Below, one piece after another: positions 1-8,069 of a stretch of DNA of 64,000 bases. Both the position numbers and the translations under genes were made by a program. The notes below the pieces were generated by a model. The model saw only the letters and a program-made list of their open reading frames with translations. It searched no databases and was not told the origin of the DNA. This stretch comes from Rhynochetos jubatus. Taxonomy: Eukaryota; Chordata; Aves; Eurypygiformes; Rhynochetidae. The stretch spans positions 12,784,404 to 12,848,403 of the forward strand of contig CM050657.1 in the NCBI GenBank assembly GCA_027574665.1. Direction: 5' to 3'. How positions within the stretch are numbered: the stretch's first letter is position 1; every line of letters starts with the position of its first letter.

Positions 1-33
1 AGCCCTGGAGCTGTGGGCTTTCTGGTTCTCCGG

Positions 34-50
34 ACGCTAACCCTAAGCGT
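34..50. repeat. Inverted repeat 1 around the central telomere hexamer
   Basis: The sequence ACGCTAACCCTAAGCGT has 5-bp arms (ACGCT and AGCGT) around a 7-nt centre. The two degenerate hexamers provide the arms: the CGC of the first and the GCG of the third are the positions where they depart from CCC. In monomers with a pure third hexamer the arm is lost. The symmetry is seen in most copies. Whether it is functional or a by-product of two substitutions is unknown. Confidence 0.7.
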
Positions 51-58
51 AACCCTAA
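35..58 (+). repeat. Telomeric hexamer block in the monomer
   Basis: Four consecutive hexamers occupy this block: a degenerate CGCTAA (35-40), a perfect CCCTAA (41-46), a degenerate GCGTAA (47-52) and a second perfect CCCTAA (53-58). Perfect CCCTAA is the C-rich strand of the vertebrate telomere repeat. The alternation of degenerate and perfect hexamers recurs in most of the 364 monomers, with regional variants GGCGTAA, AGTGTAA, AACGTAA and a pure CCCTAA at the third hexamer. The block probably descends from a short interstitial telomere tract captured before the monomer was amplified. The capture is inference. Confidence 0.9.
38..58 (-). other. Two predicted TRF1/TRF2 Myb-domain sites
   Basis: The double-strand telomere proteins TRF1 and TRF2 recognise YTAGGGTTR. 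On the minus strand, positions 38-46 and 50-58 both read TTAGGGTTA, a perfect match, and their centres lie 12 bp apart. The pair recurs in nearly every monomer, so the window has on the order of 700 such sites. Positions 37-46 also read TTAGGGTTAG on the minus strand, which contains the single-strand POT1 core TAGGGTTAG; the second site ends in C and does not. Binding is not demonstrated by sequence. Telomeric chromatin usually depends on longer repeat tracts, so occupancy could be low. Confidence 0.5.
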
Positions 59-115
59 TTGTTCGGGTGCGCGGTTTCCGGCCCCGGCCCCTCTGGGTTC
101 TGGCTAGGAAAGGTG

Positions 116-222
116 GGGAGGCAGCAATGTGGGTGCAGTGTTTTGCTCCTCTTGGCAGGCCTTTGCAATGCCAGCTAGCCCTGGAGCTGTGGGCTTTCTG
201 GTTCTCCAGACGCTAACCCTAA
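116..222 (+). other. Conserved CpG-poor block of the monomer
   Basis: From GAGGCAGCAATG through the AGGCCT and GCTAGC sites to the first perfect CCCTAA of the next monomer, roughly 105 bp are almost invariant across 364 copies. The few recurrent changes are GCTCCTC to GCTGCTC, GCTCCTC to GTTCCTC, CTTTCTGG to CTTTGTGG, AGCCCTGG to AGCCGTGG and CTTTGCAA to CTTTACAA. The adjacent 70 bp vary at many positions. Low CpG content explains part of the contrast; constraint from a DNA-binding protein or nucleosome position is an alternative. Confidence 0.8.
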
Positions 223-227
223 GCGTA

Positions 228-244
228 ACCCTAATTGTTAGGGT
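228..244. repeat. Inverted repeat 2, inverted telomere hexamers (class A monomers)
   Basis: The sequence ACCCTAATTGTTAGGGT has perfect 7-bp arms and a 3-nt loop TTG. It places CCCTAA and its reverse complement TTAGGG face to face. It lies one base downstream of the first inverted repeat (210-226 in this copy). Flanking GCG and CGC triplets could extend the stem past a small internal loop. The element exists only in class A monomers with TTGTTAGGG. Copies with TTCGGG have one mismatch, those with TTAGCG another, and class B monomers lack it. Confidence 0.8.
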
Positions 245-352
245 GCGCGTTTTCCGGCCACGGCCCCTGTGGGTTCTGGCTAGGGAAGGTGGGGAGGCAG
301 CAATGTGGGTGCAGTGTTTTGCTCCTCTTGGCAGGCCTTTGCAATGCCAGCT

Positions 353-522
353 AGCCCTGGAGCTGTGGGCTTTCTGGTTCTCCGGACGCTAACCCTAACC
401 CTAATATTTGACGTGCGCGGTTTCCGGCCCCGGCCCCTCTGGGTTCTGGCTAGGAAAGGTGGGGAGGCAGCAATGTGGGTGCAGTGTTTTGCTCCTCTTG
501 GCAGGCCTTTGCAATGCCAGCT
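353..522 (+). repeat. 170-bp monomer lacking one telomeric hexamer (first of 14)
   Basis: This monomer is exactly 6 bp short. Its block reads CTAA followed by only two CCCTAA units, so one hexamer has been lost, probably by slippage between telomere units. The other 170-bp copies start at 1930, 3156, 4909, 22319, 23193, 23363, 27755, 28453, 31085, 31431, 32305, 49715 and 52172. All fourteen are class B. The copies at 23193 and 23363 are adjacent. Several are duplicates carried along by higher-order repeats, so the number of independent losses is smaller than fourteen. Confidence 0.9.
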
Positions 523-627
523 AGCCCTGGAGCTGTGGGCTTTCTGGTTCTCCGGACGCTAACCCTAAGCGTAACCCTAATATTTGACCTGTGCGGTTTC
601 CGGCCCCGGCCCCTGTGGATTCTGGCT

Positions 628-633
628 AATAAA
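628..633 (+). promoter_or_regulatory. AATAAA poly(A)-signal-like hexamer in the hypervariable segment
   Basis: Monomers with CTAATAAAGG, CTAATAAAGC or CCAATAAATG carry AATAAA at monomer positions about 106-111, as here. It is followed about 16-30 bases later by the GT-rich stretch ATGTGGGTGCAGTGTTTT, the arrangement of a poly(A) signal with a downstream element. Monomers of the CTAGGGAAGG type lack it. With no transcription evidence this is only a resemblance; many subtypes across the window share it. Confidence 0.2.
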
Positions 634-1402
634 GGTGGGGATGCAGCAATGTGGGTGCAGTGTTTTGCTCCTCTTGGCAGGCCTTTGCAATGCCAGCTAG
701 CCCTGGAGCTGTGGGCTTTCTGGTTCTCCGGACGCTAACCCTAAGCGTAACCCTAATTGTTAGGGTGCGCGTTTTCCGGCCCCGGCCCCTGTGGGTTCTG
801 GCTAGGGAAGGTGGGGAGGCAGCAATGTGGGTGCAGTGTTTTGCTCCTCTTGGCAGGCCTTTGCAATGCCAGCTAGCCCTGGAGCTCTGGGCTTTCTGGT
901 TCTCCGGACGCTAACCCTAAGCGTAACCCTAATTGTTCGGGTGCGCGTTTTCCGGCCCCGGCCACTGTGGGTTCTGGTTAGGGAAGGTGGGGAGGCAGCA
1001 ATGTGGGTGCAGTGTTTTGCTCCTCTTGGCAGGCCTTTGCAATGCCAGCTAGCCCTGGAGCTGTGGGCTTTCTGGTTCTCCGGACGCTAACCCTAAGCGT
1101 AACCCTAATATTTGACGTGCGCGGTTTCCGGCCCCGGCCCCTCTGGGTTCTGGCTAGGAAAGGTGGGGCGGCAGCAATGTGGGTGCAGTGTTTTGCTCCT
1201 CTTGGCAGGCCTTTGCAATGCCAGCTAGCCCTGGAGCTGTGGGCTTTCTGGTTCTCCGGACGCTAACCCTAAGCGTAACCCTAATTGTTAGGGTGCGCGG
1301 TTTCCGGCCACGGCCCCTCTGGGTTCTGGCTAGGGAAGGTGGGGAGGCAGCAATGTGGGTGCAGTGTTTTGCTCCTCTTGGCAGGCCTTTGCAATGCCAG
1401 CT

Positions 1403-1577
1403 AGCCCTGGAGCTGTGGGCTTTCTGGTTCTCCGGACGCTAACCCTAAGCGTAACCCTAATATTTGACGTCCGCGGTTTCCGGCCCCGACCCACTGTGTT
1501 CTGGCTAATAAAGGTGGGGAGGCAGCAATGTGGCTGCAGTGTTTTGCTCCTCTTGGCAGGCCTTTGCAATGCCAGCT
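1403..1577 (+). repeat. 175-bp monomer, deletion lineage i (CCCGACCCACTG)
   Basis: One base is missing in the C-rich stretch, which reads CCCGACCCACTG in place of CCCGGCCCCTCTG. Further members start at 4382, 6487, 14051, 20737, 21440, 25997, 26876 and 30031. All nine are class B and all lie in the left 30.3 kb, so the deletion is a lineage marker for the left domain. Confidence 0.88.
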
Positions 1578-2451
1578 AGCCCTGGAGCTGTGGGCTTTCT
1601 GGTTCTCCGGACGCTAACCCTAAGCGTAACCCTAATTGTTAGGGTGCGCGGTTTCCGGCCCCGGCCCCTGTGGGTTCTGGCCAATAAATGTGGGGAGGCA
1701 GCAATGTGGGTGCAGTGTTTTGCTCCTCTTGGCAGGCCTTTGCAATGCCAGCTAGCCCTGGAGCTGTGGGCTTTCTGGTTCTCCGGACGCTAACCCTAGG
1801 CGTAACCCTAATTGTTAGGGTGCGCGGTTTCCGGCCCCGGCCCCTGTGGGTTCTGGCCAATAAATGTGGGGACTCAGCAATGTGGGTGCAGTGTTTTGCT
1901 CCTCTTGGCAGGCCTTTGCAATGCCAGCTAGCCCTGGAGCTGTGGGCTTTCTGGTTCTCCGGACGCTAACCCTAACCCTAATATATGACGTGCGCGGTTT
2001 CCGGCCCCGGCCCCTCTGGGTTCTGGCTAGGGAAGGTGGGGAGGCAGCAATGTGGGTGCAGTGTTTTGCTCCTCTTGGCAGGCCTTTGCAATGCCAGCTA
2101 GCCCTGGAGCTGTGGGCTTTCTGGTTCTCCGGACGCTAACCCTAAGCGTAACCCTAATTGTTAGGGTGCGCGGTTTCCGGCCCCGGCCCCTGTGGGTTCT
2201 GGCTAATAAATGTGGGGAGGCAGCAATGTGGGTGCAGTGTTTTGCTCCTCTTGGCAGGCCTTTGCAATGCCAGCTAGCCCTGGAGCTGTGGGCTTTCTGG
2301 TTCTCCGGACGCTAACCCTAAGCGTAACCCTAATTGTTAGGGTGCGCGTTTTCCGGCCCCGGCCCCTGTGGGTTCTGGCTAGGGAAGGTGGGGAGGCAGC
2401 AATGTGGGTGCAGTGTTTTGCTCCTCTTGGCAGGCCTTTGCAATGCCAGCT

Positions 2452-2627
2452 AGCCCTGGAGCTGTGGGCTTTCTGGTTCTCCGGACGCTAACCCTAAGCG
2501 TAACCCTAATATTTGACGTGCGCGGTTTCCGGCCCCGGCCCCTCTGGGTTCTGGCTAGGGAAGGTGGGGAGGCAGCAATGTGGGTGCAGTGTTTTGCTCC
2601 TCTTGGCAGGCCTTTGCAATGCCAGCT
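2452..2627 (+). repeat. Representative class B monomer
   Basis: This copy has TATTTGACGTGCGCGG after the final CCCTAA where class A has TTGTTAGGGTGCGCGG. The segments have equal length but differ at six of about ten bases, so the classes look like a replaced block and not like drift. Class B loses the inverted TTAGGG and gains TGACGT, which resembles a CREB/ATF half-site. Minor forms read TATATGACG, TTTGACCTGTG, TTTGAGGTG and TTTGACGTCCG. Confidence 0.9.
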
Positions 2628-3325
2628 AGCCCTGGAGCTGTGGGCTTTCTGGTTCTCCGGACGCTAACCCTAAGCGTAACCCTAATATTTGACGTGCGCG
2701 GTTTCCGGCCCCGGCCCCTCTGGGTTCTGGCTAGGGAAGGTGGGGAGGCAGCAATGTGGGTGCAGTGTTTTGCTGCTCTTGGCAGGCCTTTGCAATGCCA
2801 GCTAGCCCTGGAGCTGTGGGCTTTCTGGTTCTCCGGACGCTAACCCTAAGCGTAACCCTAATTGTTCGGGTGCGCGGTTTCCGGCCCCGGCCCCTCTGGG
2901 TTCTGGCTAGGAAAGGTGGGGAGGCAGCAATGTGGGTGCAGTGTTTTGCTCCTCTTGGCAGGCCTTTGCAATGCCAGCTAGCCCTGGAGCTGTGGGCTTT
3001 CTGGTTCTCCAGACGCTAACCCTAAGCGTAACCCTAATTGTTAGGGTGCGCGTTTTCCGGCCACGGCCCCTGTGGGTTCTGGCTAGGGAAGGTGGGGAGG
3101 CAGCAATGTGGGTGCAGTGTTTTGCTCCTCTTGGCAGGCCTTTGCAATGCCAGCTAGCCCTGGAGCTGTGGGCTTTCTGGTTCTCCGGACGCTAACCCTA
3201 ACCCTAATATTTGACGTGCGCGGTTTCCGGCCCCGGCCCCTCTGGGTTCTGGCTAGGAAAGGTGGGGAGGCAGCAATGTGGGTGCAGTGTTTTGCTCCTC
3301 TTGGCAGGCCTTTGCAATGCCAGCT

Positions 3326-3501
3326 AGCCCTGGAGCTGTGGGCTTTCTGGTTCTCCGGACGCTAACCCTAACCCTAACCCTAATATTTGACGTGCGCGGT
3401 TTCCGGCCCCGGCCCCTCTGGGTTCTGGCTAGGGAAGGTGGGGAGGCAGCAATGTGGGTGCAGTGTTTTGCTCCTCTTGGCAGGCCTTTGCAATGCCAGC
3501 T
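3326..3501 (+). repeat. Extra monomer inserted in higher-order copy B
   Basis: This class B monomer with a pure triple CCCTAA tract has no counterpart in copy A. It lies directly after the 170-bp copy at 3156 and differs from it mainly by one more CCCTAA and by CTAGGGAAGG in place of CTAGGAAAGG. It may have arisen by unequal exchange or may have been lost from copy A. The sequence alone does not give the direction. Confidence 0.8.
3366..3383 (+). repeat. Pure triple CCCTAA tract (first of 20 monomers)
   Basis: Here the third hexamer is CCCTAA and not GCGTAA, giving an 18-bp perfect telomeric tract, or 22 bp with the preceding CTAA. Monomers with this form start at 3326, 22143, 23017, 25117, 27579, 28277, 29327, 31777, 32129, 33003, 33883, 39687, 41973, 45668, 52342, 54101, 54981, 56564, 56916 and 59556. 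Those at 45140, 49011 and 51820 have CTCTAA at the last hexamer. Fifteen of the twenty pure copies are class B. None lies between about 3.5 and 22.1 kb. Confidence 0.9.
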
Positions 3502-6500
3502 AGCCCTGGAGCTGTGGGCTTTCTGGTTCTCCGGACGCTAACCCTAAGCGTAACCCTAATATTTGACCTGTGCGGTTTCCGGCCCCGGCCCCTGTGGATT
3601 CTGGCTAATAAAGGTGGGGATGCAGCAATGTGGGTGCAGTGTTTTGCTCCTCTTGGCAGGCCTTTGCAATGCCAGCTAGCCCTGGAGCTGTGGGCTTTCT
3701 GGTTCTCCGGACGCTAACCCTAAGCGTAACCCTAATTGTTAGGGTGCGCGTTTTCCGGCCCCGGCCCCTGTGGGTTCTGGCTAGGGAAGGTGGGGAGGCA
3801 GCAATGTGGGTGCAGTGTTTTGCTCCTCTTGGCAGGCCTTTGCAATGCCAGCTAGCCCTGGAGCTCTGGGCTTTCTGGTTCTCCGGACGCTAACCCTAAG
3901 CGTAACCCTAATTGTTCGGGTGCGCGTTTTCCGGCCCCGGCCACTGTGGGTTCTGGTTAGGGAAGGTGGGGAGGCAGCAATGTGGGTGCAGTGTTTTGCT
4001 CCTCTTGGCAGGCCTTTGCAATGCCAGCTAGCCCTGGAGCTGTGGGCTTTCTGGTTCTCCGGACGCTAACCCTAAGCGTAACCCTAATATTTGACGTGCG
4101 CGGTTTCCGGCCCCGGCCCCTCTGGGTTCTGGCTAGGAAAGGTGGGGCGGCAGCAATGTGGGTGCAGTGTTTTGCTCCTCTTGGCAGGCCTTTGCAATGC
4201 CAGCTAGCCCTGGAGCTGTGGGCTTTCTGGTTCTCCGGACGCTAACCCTAAGCGTAACCCTAATTGTTAGGGTGCGCGGTTTCCGGCCACGGCCCCTCTG
4301 GGTTCTGGCTAGGGAAGGTGGGGAGGCAGCAATGTGGGTGCAGTGTTTTGCTCCTCTTGGCAGGCCTTTGCAATGCCAGCTAGCCCTGGAGCTGTGGGCT
4401 TTCTGGTTCTCCGGACGCTAACCCTAAGCGTAACCCTAATATTTGACGTCCGCGGTTTCCGGCCCCGACCCACTGTGTTCTGGCTAATAAAGGTGGGGAG
4501 GCAGCAATGTGGCTGCAGTGTTTTGCTCCTCTTGGCAGGCCTTTGCAATGCCAGCTAGCCCTGGAGCTGTGGGCTTTCTGGTTCTCCGGACGCTAACCCT
4601 AAGCGTAACCCTAATTGTTAGGGTGCGCGGTTTCCGGCCCCGGCCCCTGTGGGTTCTGGCCAATAAATGTGGGGAGGCAGCAATGTGGGTGCAGTGTTTT
4701 GCTCCTCTTGGCAGGCCTTTGCAATGCCAGCTAGCCCTGGAGCTGTGGGCTTTCTGGTTCTCCGGACGCTAACCCTAGGCGTAACCCTAATTGTTAGGGT
4801 GCGCGGTTTCCGGCCCCGGCCCCTGTGGGTTCTGGCCAATAAATGTGGGGACTCAGCAATGTGGGTGCAGTGTTTTGCTCCTCTTGGCAGGCCTTTGCAA
4901 TGCCAGCTAGCCCTGGAGCTGTGGGCTTTCTGGTTCTCCGGACGCTAACCCTAACCCTAATATATGACGTGCGCGGTTTCCGGCCCCGGCCCCTCTGGGT
5001 TCTGGCTAGGGAAGGTGGGGAGGCAGCAATGTGGGTGCAGTGTTTTGCTCCTCTTGGCAGGCCTTTGCAATGCCAGCTAGCCCTGGAGCTGTGGGCTTTC
5101 TGGTTCTCCGGACGCTAACCCTAAGCGTAACCCTAATTGTTAGGGTGCGCGGTTTCCGGCCCCGGCCCCTGTGGGTTCTGGCTAATAAATGTGGGGAGGC
5201 AGCAATGTGGGTGCAGTGTTTTGCTCCTCTTGGCAGGCCTTTGCAATGCCAGCTAGCCCTGGAGCTGTGGGCTTTCTGGTTCTCCGGACGCTAACCCTAA
5301 GCGTAACCCTAATTGTTAGGGTGCGCGTTTTCCGGCCCCGGCCCCTCTGGGTTCTGGCTAGGGAAGGTGGGGAGGCAGCAATGTGGGTGCAGTGTTTTGC
5401 TCCTCTTGGCAGGCCTTTACAATGCCAGCTAGCCCTGGAGCTGTGGGCTTTGTGGTTCTCCGGACGCTAACCCTAAGCGTAACCCTAATTGTTAGGAAGC
5501 GCGGTTTCCTGCCCCGGCCCCTGTGGGTTCTGGCTAATAAAGGTGGGGATGCAGCAATGTGGGTGCAGTGTTTTGCTCCTCTTGGCAGGCCTTTGCAATG
5601 CCAGCTAGCCCTGGAGCTGTGGGCTTTGTGGTTCTCCGGACGCTAACCCTAAGCGTAACCCTAATTGTTAGGGTCCGCGGTTTCCGGCCGCGGCCCCTCT
5701 GGGTTCTGGCTAGGAAAGGTGGGGAGGCAGCAATGTGGGTGCAGTGTTTTGCTCCTCTTGGCAGGCCTTTGCAATGCCAGCTAGCCCTGGAGCTGTGGGC
5801 TTTCTGGTTCTCCGGACGCTAACCCTAAGCGTAACCCTAATATTTGACGTGCGCGGTTTCCGGCCCCGGCCCCTCTGGGTTCTGGCTAATAAAGCTGGGG
5901 AGGCAGCAATGTGGGTGCAGTGTTTTGCTCCTCTTGGCAGGCCTTTGCAATGCCAGCTAGCCCTGGAGCTGTGGGCTTTCTGGTTCTCCGGACGCTAACC
6001 CTAAGCGTAACCCTAATTGTTAGGATGCGCGGTTTCCGGCCCCGGCCCCTGTGGGTTCTGGCTAGGGAAGGTGGGGAGGCAGCAATGTGGGTGCAGTGTT
6101 TTGCTCCTCTTGGCAGGCCTTTGCAATGCCAGCTAGCCCTGGAGCTGTGGGCTTTCTGGTTCTCCGGACGCTAACCCTAGGCGTAACCCTAATATTTGAC
6201 GTGCGCGGTTTCCGGCCCCGGCCCCTGTGGGTTCTGGCTAGGGCAGGTGGGGAGGCAGCAATGTGGGTGCAGTGTTTTGCTCCTCTTGGCAGGCCTTTGC
6301 AATGCCAGCTAGCCCTGGAGCTGTGGGCTTTCTGGTTCTCCGGACGCTAACCCTAAGCGTAACCCTAATATTTGACGTGCGCGGTTTCCGGCCCCGGCCC
6401 CTCTGGGTTCTAGCTAATAAAGCTGGGGAGGCAGCAATGTGGGTGCAGTGTTTTGCTCCTCTTGGCAGGCCTTTGCAATGCCAGCTAGCCCTGGAGCTGT

Positions 6501-6661
6501 GGGCTTTCTGGTTCTCCGGACGCTAACCCTAAGCGTAACCCTAATATTTGACGTGCGCGGTTTCCGGCCCCGACCCACTGGGTTCTGGCTAATAAAGGTG
6601 GGGAGGCAGCAATGTGGGTGCAGTGTTTTGCTCCTCTTGGCAGGCCTTTGCAATGCCAGCT

Positions 6662-7430
6662 AGCCCTGGAGCTGTGGGCTTTCTGGTTCTCCGGACGCTA
6701 ACCCTAAGCGTAACCCTAATTGTTAGGGTGCGCGGTTTCCGGCCCCGGCCCCTGTGGGTTCTGGCTAATAAAGGTGCGGATGCAGCAATGTGGGTGCAGT
6801 GTTTTGCTCCTCTTGGCAGGCCTTTGCAATGCCAGCTAGCCCTGGAGCTGTGGGCTTTCTGGTTCTCCGGATGCTAACCCGAAGCGTAACGCTAATATTT
6901 GACGTGCGCGGTTTCCGGCCCCGGCCCCTCTGGGTTCTGGCTAGGGAAGGTGGGGAGGCAGCAATGTGGGTGCAGTGTTTTGCTCCTCTTGGCAGGCCTT
7001 TGCAATGCCAGCTAGCCCTGGAGCTGTGGGCTTTCTGGTTCTCCGGACGCTAACCCTAAGCGTAACCCTAATTGTTCGGGTGCGCGGTTTCCGGCCCCGG
7101 CCCCTCTGGGTTCTGGCTAGGAAAGGTGGGGAGGCAGCAATGTGGGTGCAGTGTTTTGCTCCTCTTGGCAGGCCTTTGCAATGCCAGCTAGCCCTGGAGC
7201 TGTGGGCTTTCTGGTTCTCCGGACGCTAACCCTAGGCGTAACCCTAATATTTGACGTGCGCGGTTTCCGGCCCAGGCCCCTCTGGGTTCTGGCTAATAAA
7301 GGTGGGGAGGCAGCAATGTGGGTGCAGTGTTTTGCTCCTCTTGGCAGGCCTTTGCAATGCCAGCTAGCCGTGGAGCTGTGGGCTTTCTGGTTCTCCGGAC
7401 GCTAACCCTAAGCGTAACCCTAATTGTTAG
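6662..7430 (+). repeat. Long-range duplicated segment, left member
   Basis: This segment matches 16689-17457 at an offset of 10027 bp. It includes the rare monomer with three linked changes, GGATGCTAACCCGAAGCG followed by TAACGCTAAT, and the AGCCGTGG marker. I noticed one difference: TGCGCGG here against TGCTCGG near 17109. The match ends at 7431, where GGG faces GCG. Confidence 0.8.
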
Positions 7431-8069
7431 GGTGCGCGTTTTCCGGCCCCGGCCCCTCTGGGTTCTGGCTAGGGAAGGTGGGGAGGCAGCAATGTGGGTG
7501 CAGTGTTTTGCTCCTCTTGGCAGGCCTTTGCAATGCCAGCTAGCCCTGGAGCTGTGGGCTTTGTGGTTCTCCGGACGCTAACCCTAAGCGTAACCCTAAT
7601 TGTTAGGGTGCGCGGTTTCCGGCCCCGCCCCCTCTGGCTTCTGGCTAATACAGGTGGGGAGGCAGCAATGTGGGTGCAGTGTTTTGCTCCTCTTGGCAGG
7701 CCTTTGCAATGCCAGCTAGCCCTGGAGCTGTGGGCTTTCTGGTTCTCCGGACGCTAACCCTAAGCGTAACCCTAATTGTTAGGGTGCGCGGTTTCCGGCC
7801 CCGGCCCCTGTGGGTTCTGGCCAATAAATGTGGGGAGGCAGCAATGTGGGTGCAGTGTTTTGCTCCTCTTGGCAGGCCTTTGCAATGCCAGCTAGCCCTG
7901 GAGCTGTGGGCTTTCTGGTTCTCCGGACGCTAACCCTAAGCGTAACCCTAATTGTTAGGGTGCGCGGTTTCCGGCCCCGGCCCCTGTGGGTTCTGGCCAA
8001 TAAATGTGGGGAGGCAGCAATGTGGGTGCAGTGTTTTGCTCCTCTTGGCAGGCCTTTGCAATGCCAGCT

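Larger units (their letters stand above)
31..87. other. CpG cluster confined to one third of the monomer
   Basis: All eight CpG dinucleotides of the reference monomer fall between positions 31 and 86 (C at 31, 35, 48, 64, 70, 72, 79 and 85). The remaining 120 bp contain none. The pattern repeats every monomer and gives a 176-bp periodic CpG signal. Recurrent variants at these sites include CCAGACG, CTGGACG, GATGCT, AGTGTA, AGCATA, GCGTGG, GTGCGG, TTCCAGCC and CCCTGGCC. Each is a C-to-T or G-to-A change at a CpG, as expected if the sites are methylated in the germ line. Confidence 0.85.
1..176 (+). repeat. Reference monomer (first complete copy)
   Basis: This copy serves as the coordinate frame for the monomer. 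Positions 1-30 are a conserved stretch. Positions 35-58 are four telomere-like hexamers. Positions 59-68 are the class-determining segment, here a TTGTTCGGG variant of class A. Positions 70-91 are a CpG- and C-rich stretch. Positions 101-113 are a hypervariable stretch, here CTAGGAAAGG. Positions 116-176 are the most conserved part; they include an AGGCCT site at 157-162 and half of the GCTAGC site that spans 174-179. The choice of position 1 is arbitrary because the array is continuous. The next copy starts at 177. Confidence 0.95.
1..2367 (+). repeat. Higher-order repeat 1, copy A (truncated by the window start)
   Basis: This stretch matches 2804-5346 with the same order of monomer subtypes. 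The offset is 2803 bp up to base 522 and 2979 bp afterwards. Shared rare markers include the CCAGACG monomer at 177, the 170-bp copy at 353, the GACCTGTGCGG monomer at 523, the lineage i copy at 1403 and the GGGGACTCAGC variant near 1870. I noticed no base difference in the stretches I compared. The match ends at base 2368, where GTGGG faces CTGGG in the other copy. Confidence 0.88.
2804..5346 (+). repeat. Higher-order repeat 1, copy B
   Basis: This is the second copy, with one additional monomer. The resulting 2979-bp period is 17 monomers (two of 170 bp, one of 175 bp, fourteen of 176 bp). The very low divergence from copy A indicates a recent segmental duplication within the array. Confidence 0.88.

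Noticed and set aside
61..77. CENP-B box
   Set aside because: Some monomers contain GTTCGGG, but the required A and the CGGG at their spaced positions are missing, so centromeric function is not supported by this motif.
153..173. NFI-type palindrome TTGGCA...TGCCA
   Set aside because: The half-sites are separated by 11 bases and not in the NFI arrangement; this is only a weak inverted repeat.
137..176. Splice acceptor (TTTTGCTCCTCTTGGCAG) with a branch-like CTAAC and a donor-like AAGGTGGGG
   Set aside because: The donor-like site lies only about 45 bases before the acceptor-like one and CTAAC is about 120 bases upstream of it. The arrangement does not form a plausible intron and there is no exon to join.
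228..244. Relic of a head-to-head telomere fusion
   Set aside because: A fusion reads TTAGGG then CCCTAA on one strand. Here the order is CCCTAA then TTAGGG, the opposite, and the element is a short hairpin repeated in every class A monomer.
129..392. A conserved 87-residue protein family in tandem copies on the + strand
   Set aside because: The frames overlap, start at GTG inside the repeat and depend only on a 176-bp unit that is not a multiple of three. 1-bp deletions break them freely and no ribosome-binding or promoter context exists.
1330..1569. Minus-strand open frames of 68-93 codons
   Set aside because: They appear almost only where 175-bp monomers or the CCAATAAATG and CTTGGAAAGG subtypes change the frame, and are made of the same monomer read backwards.
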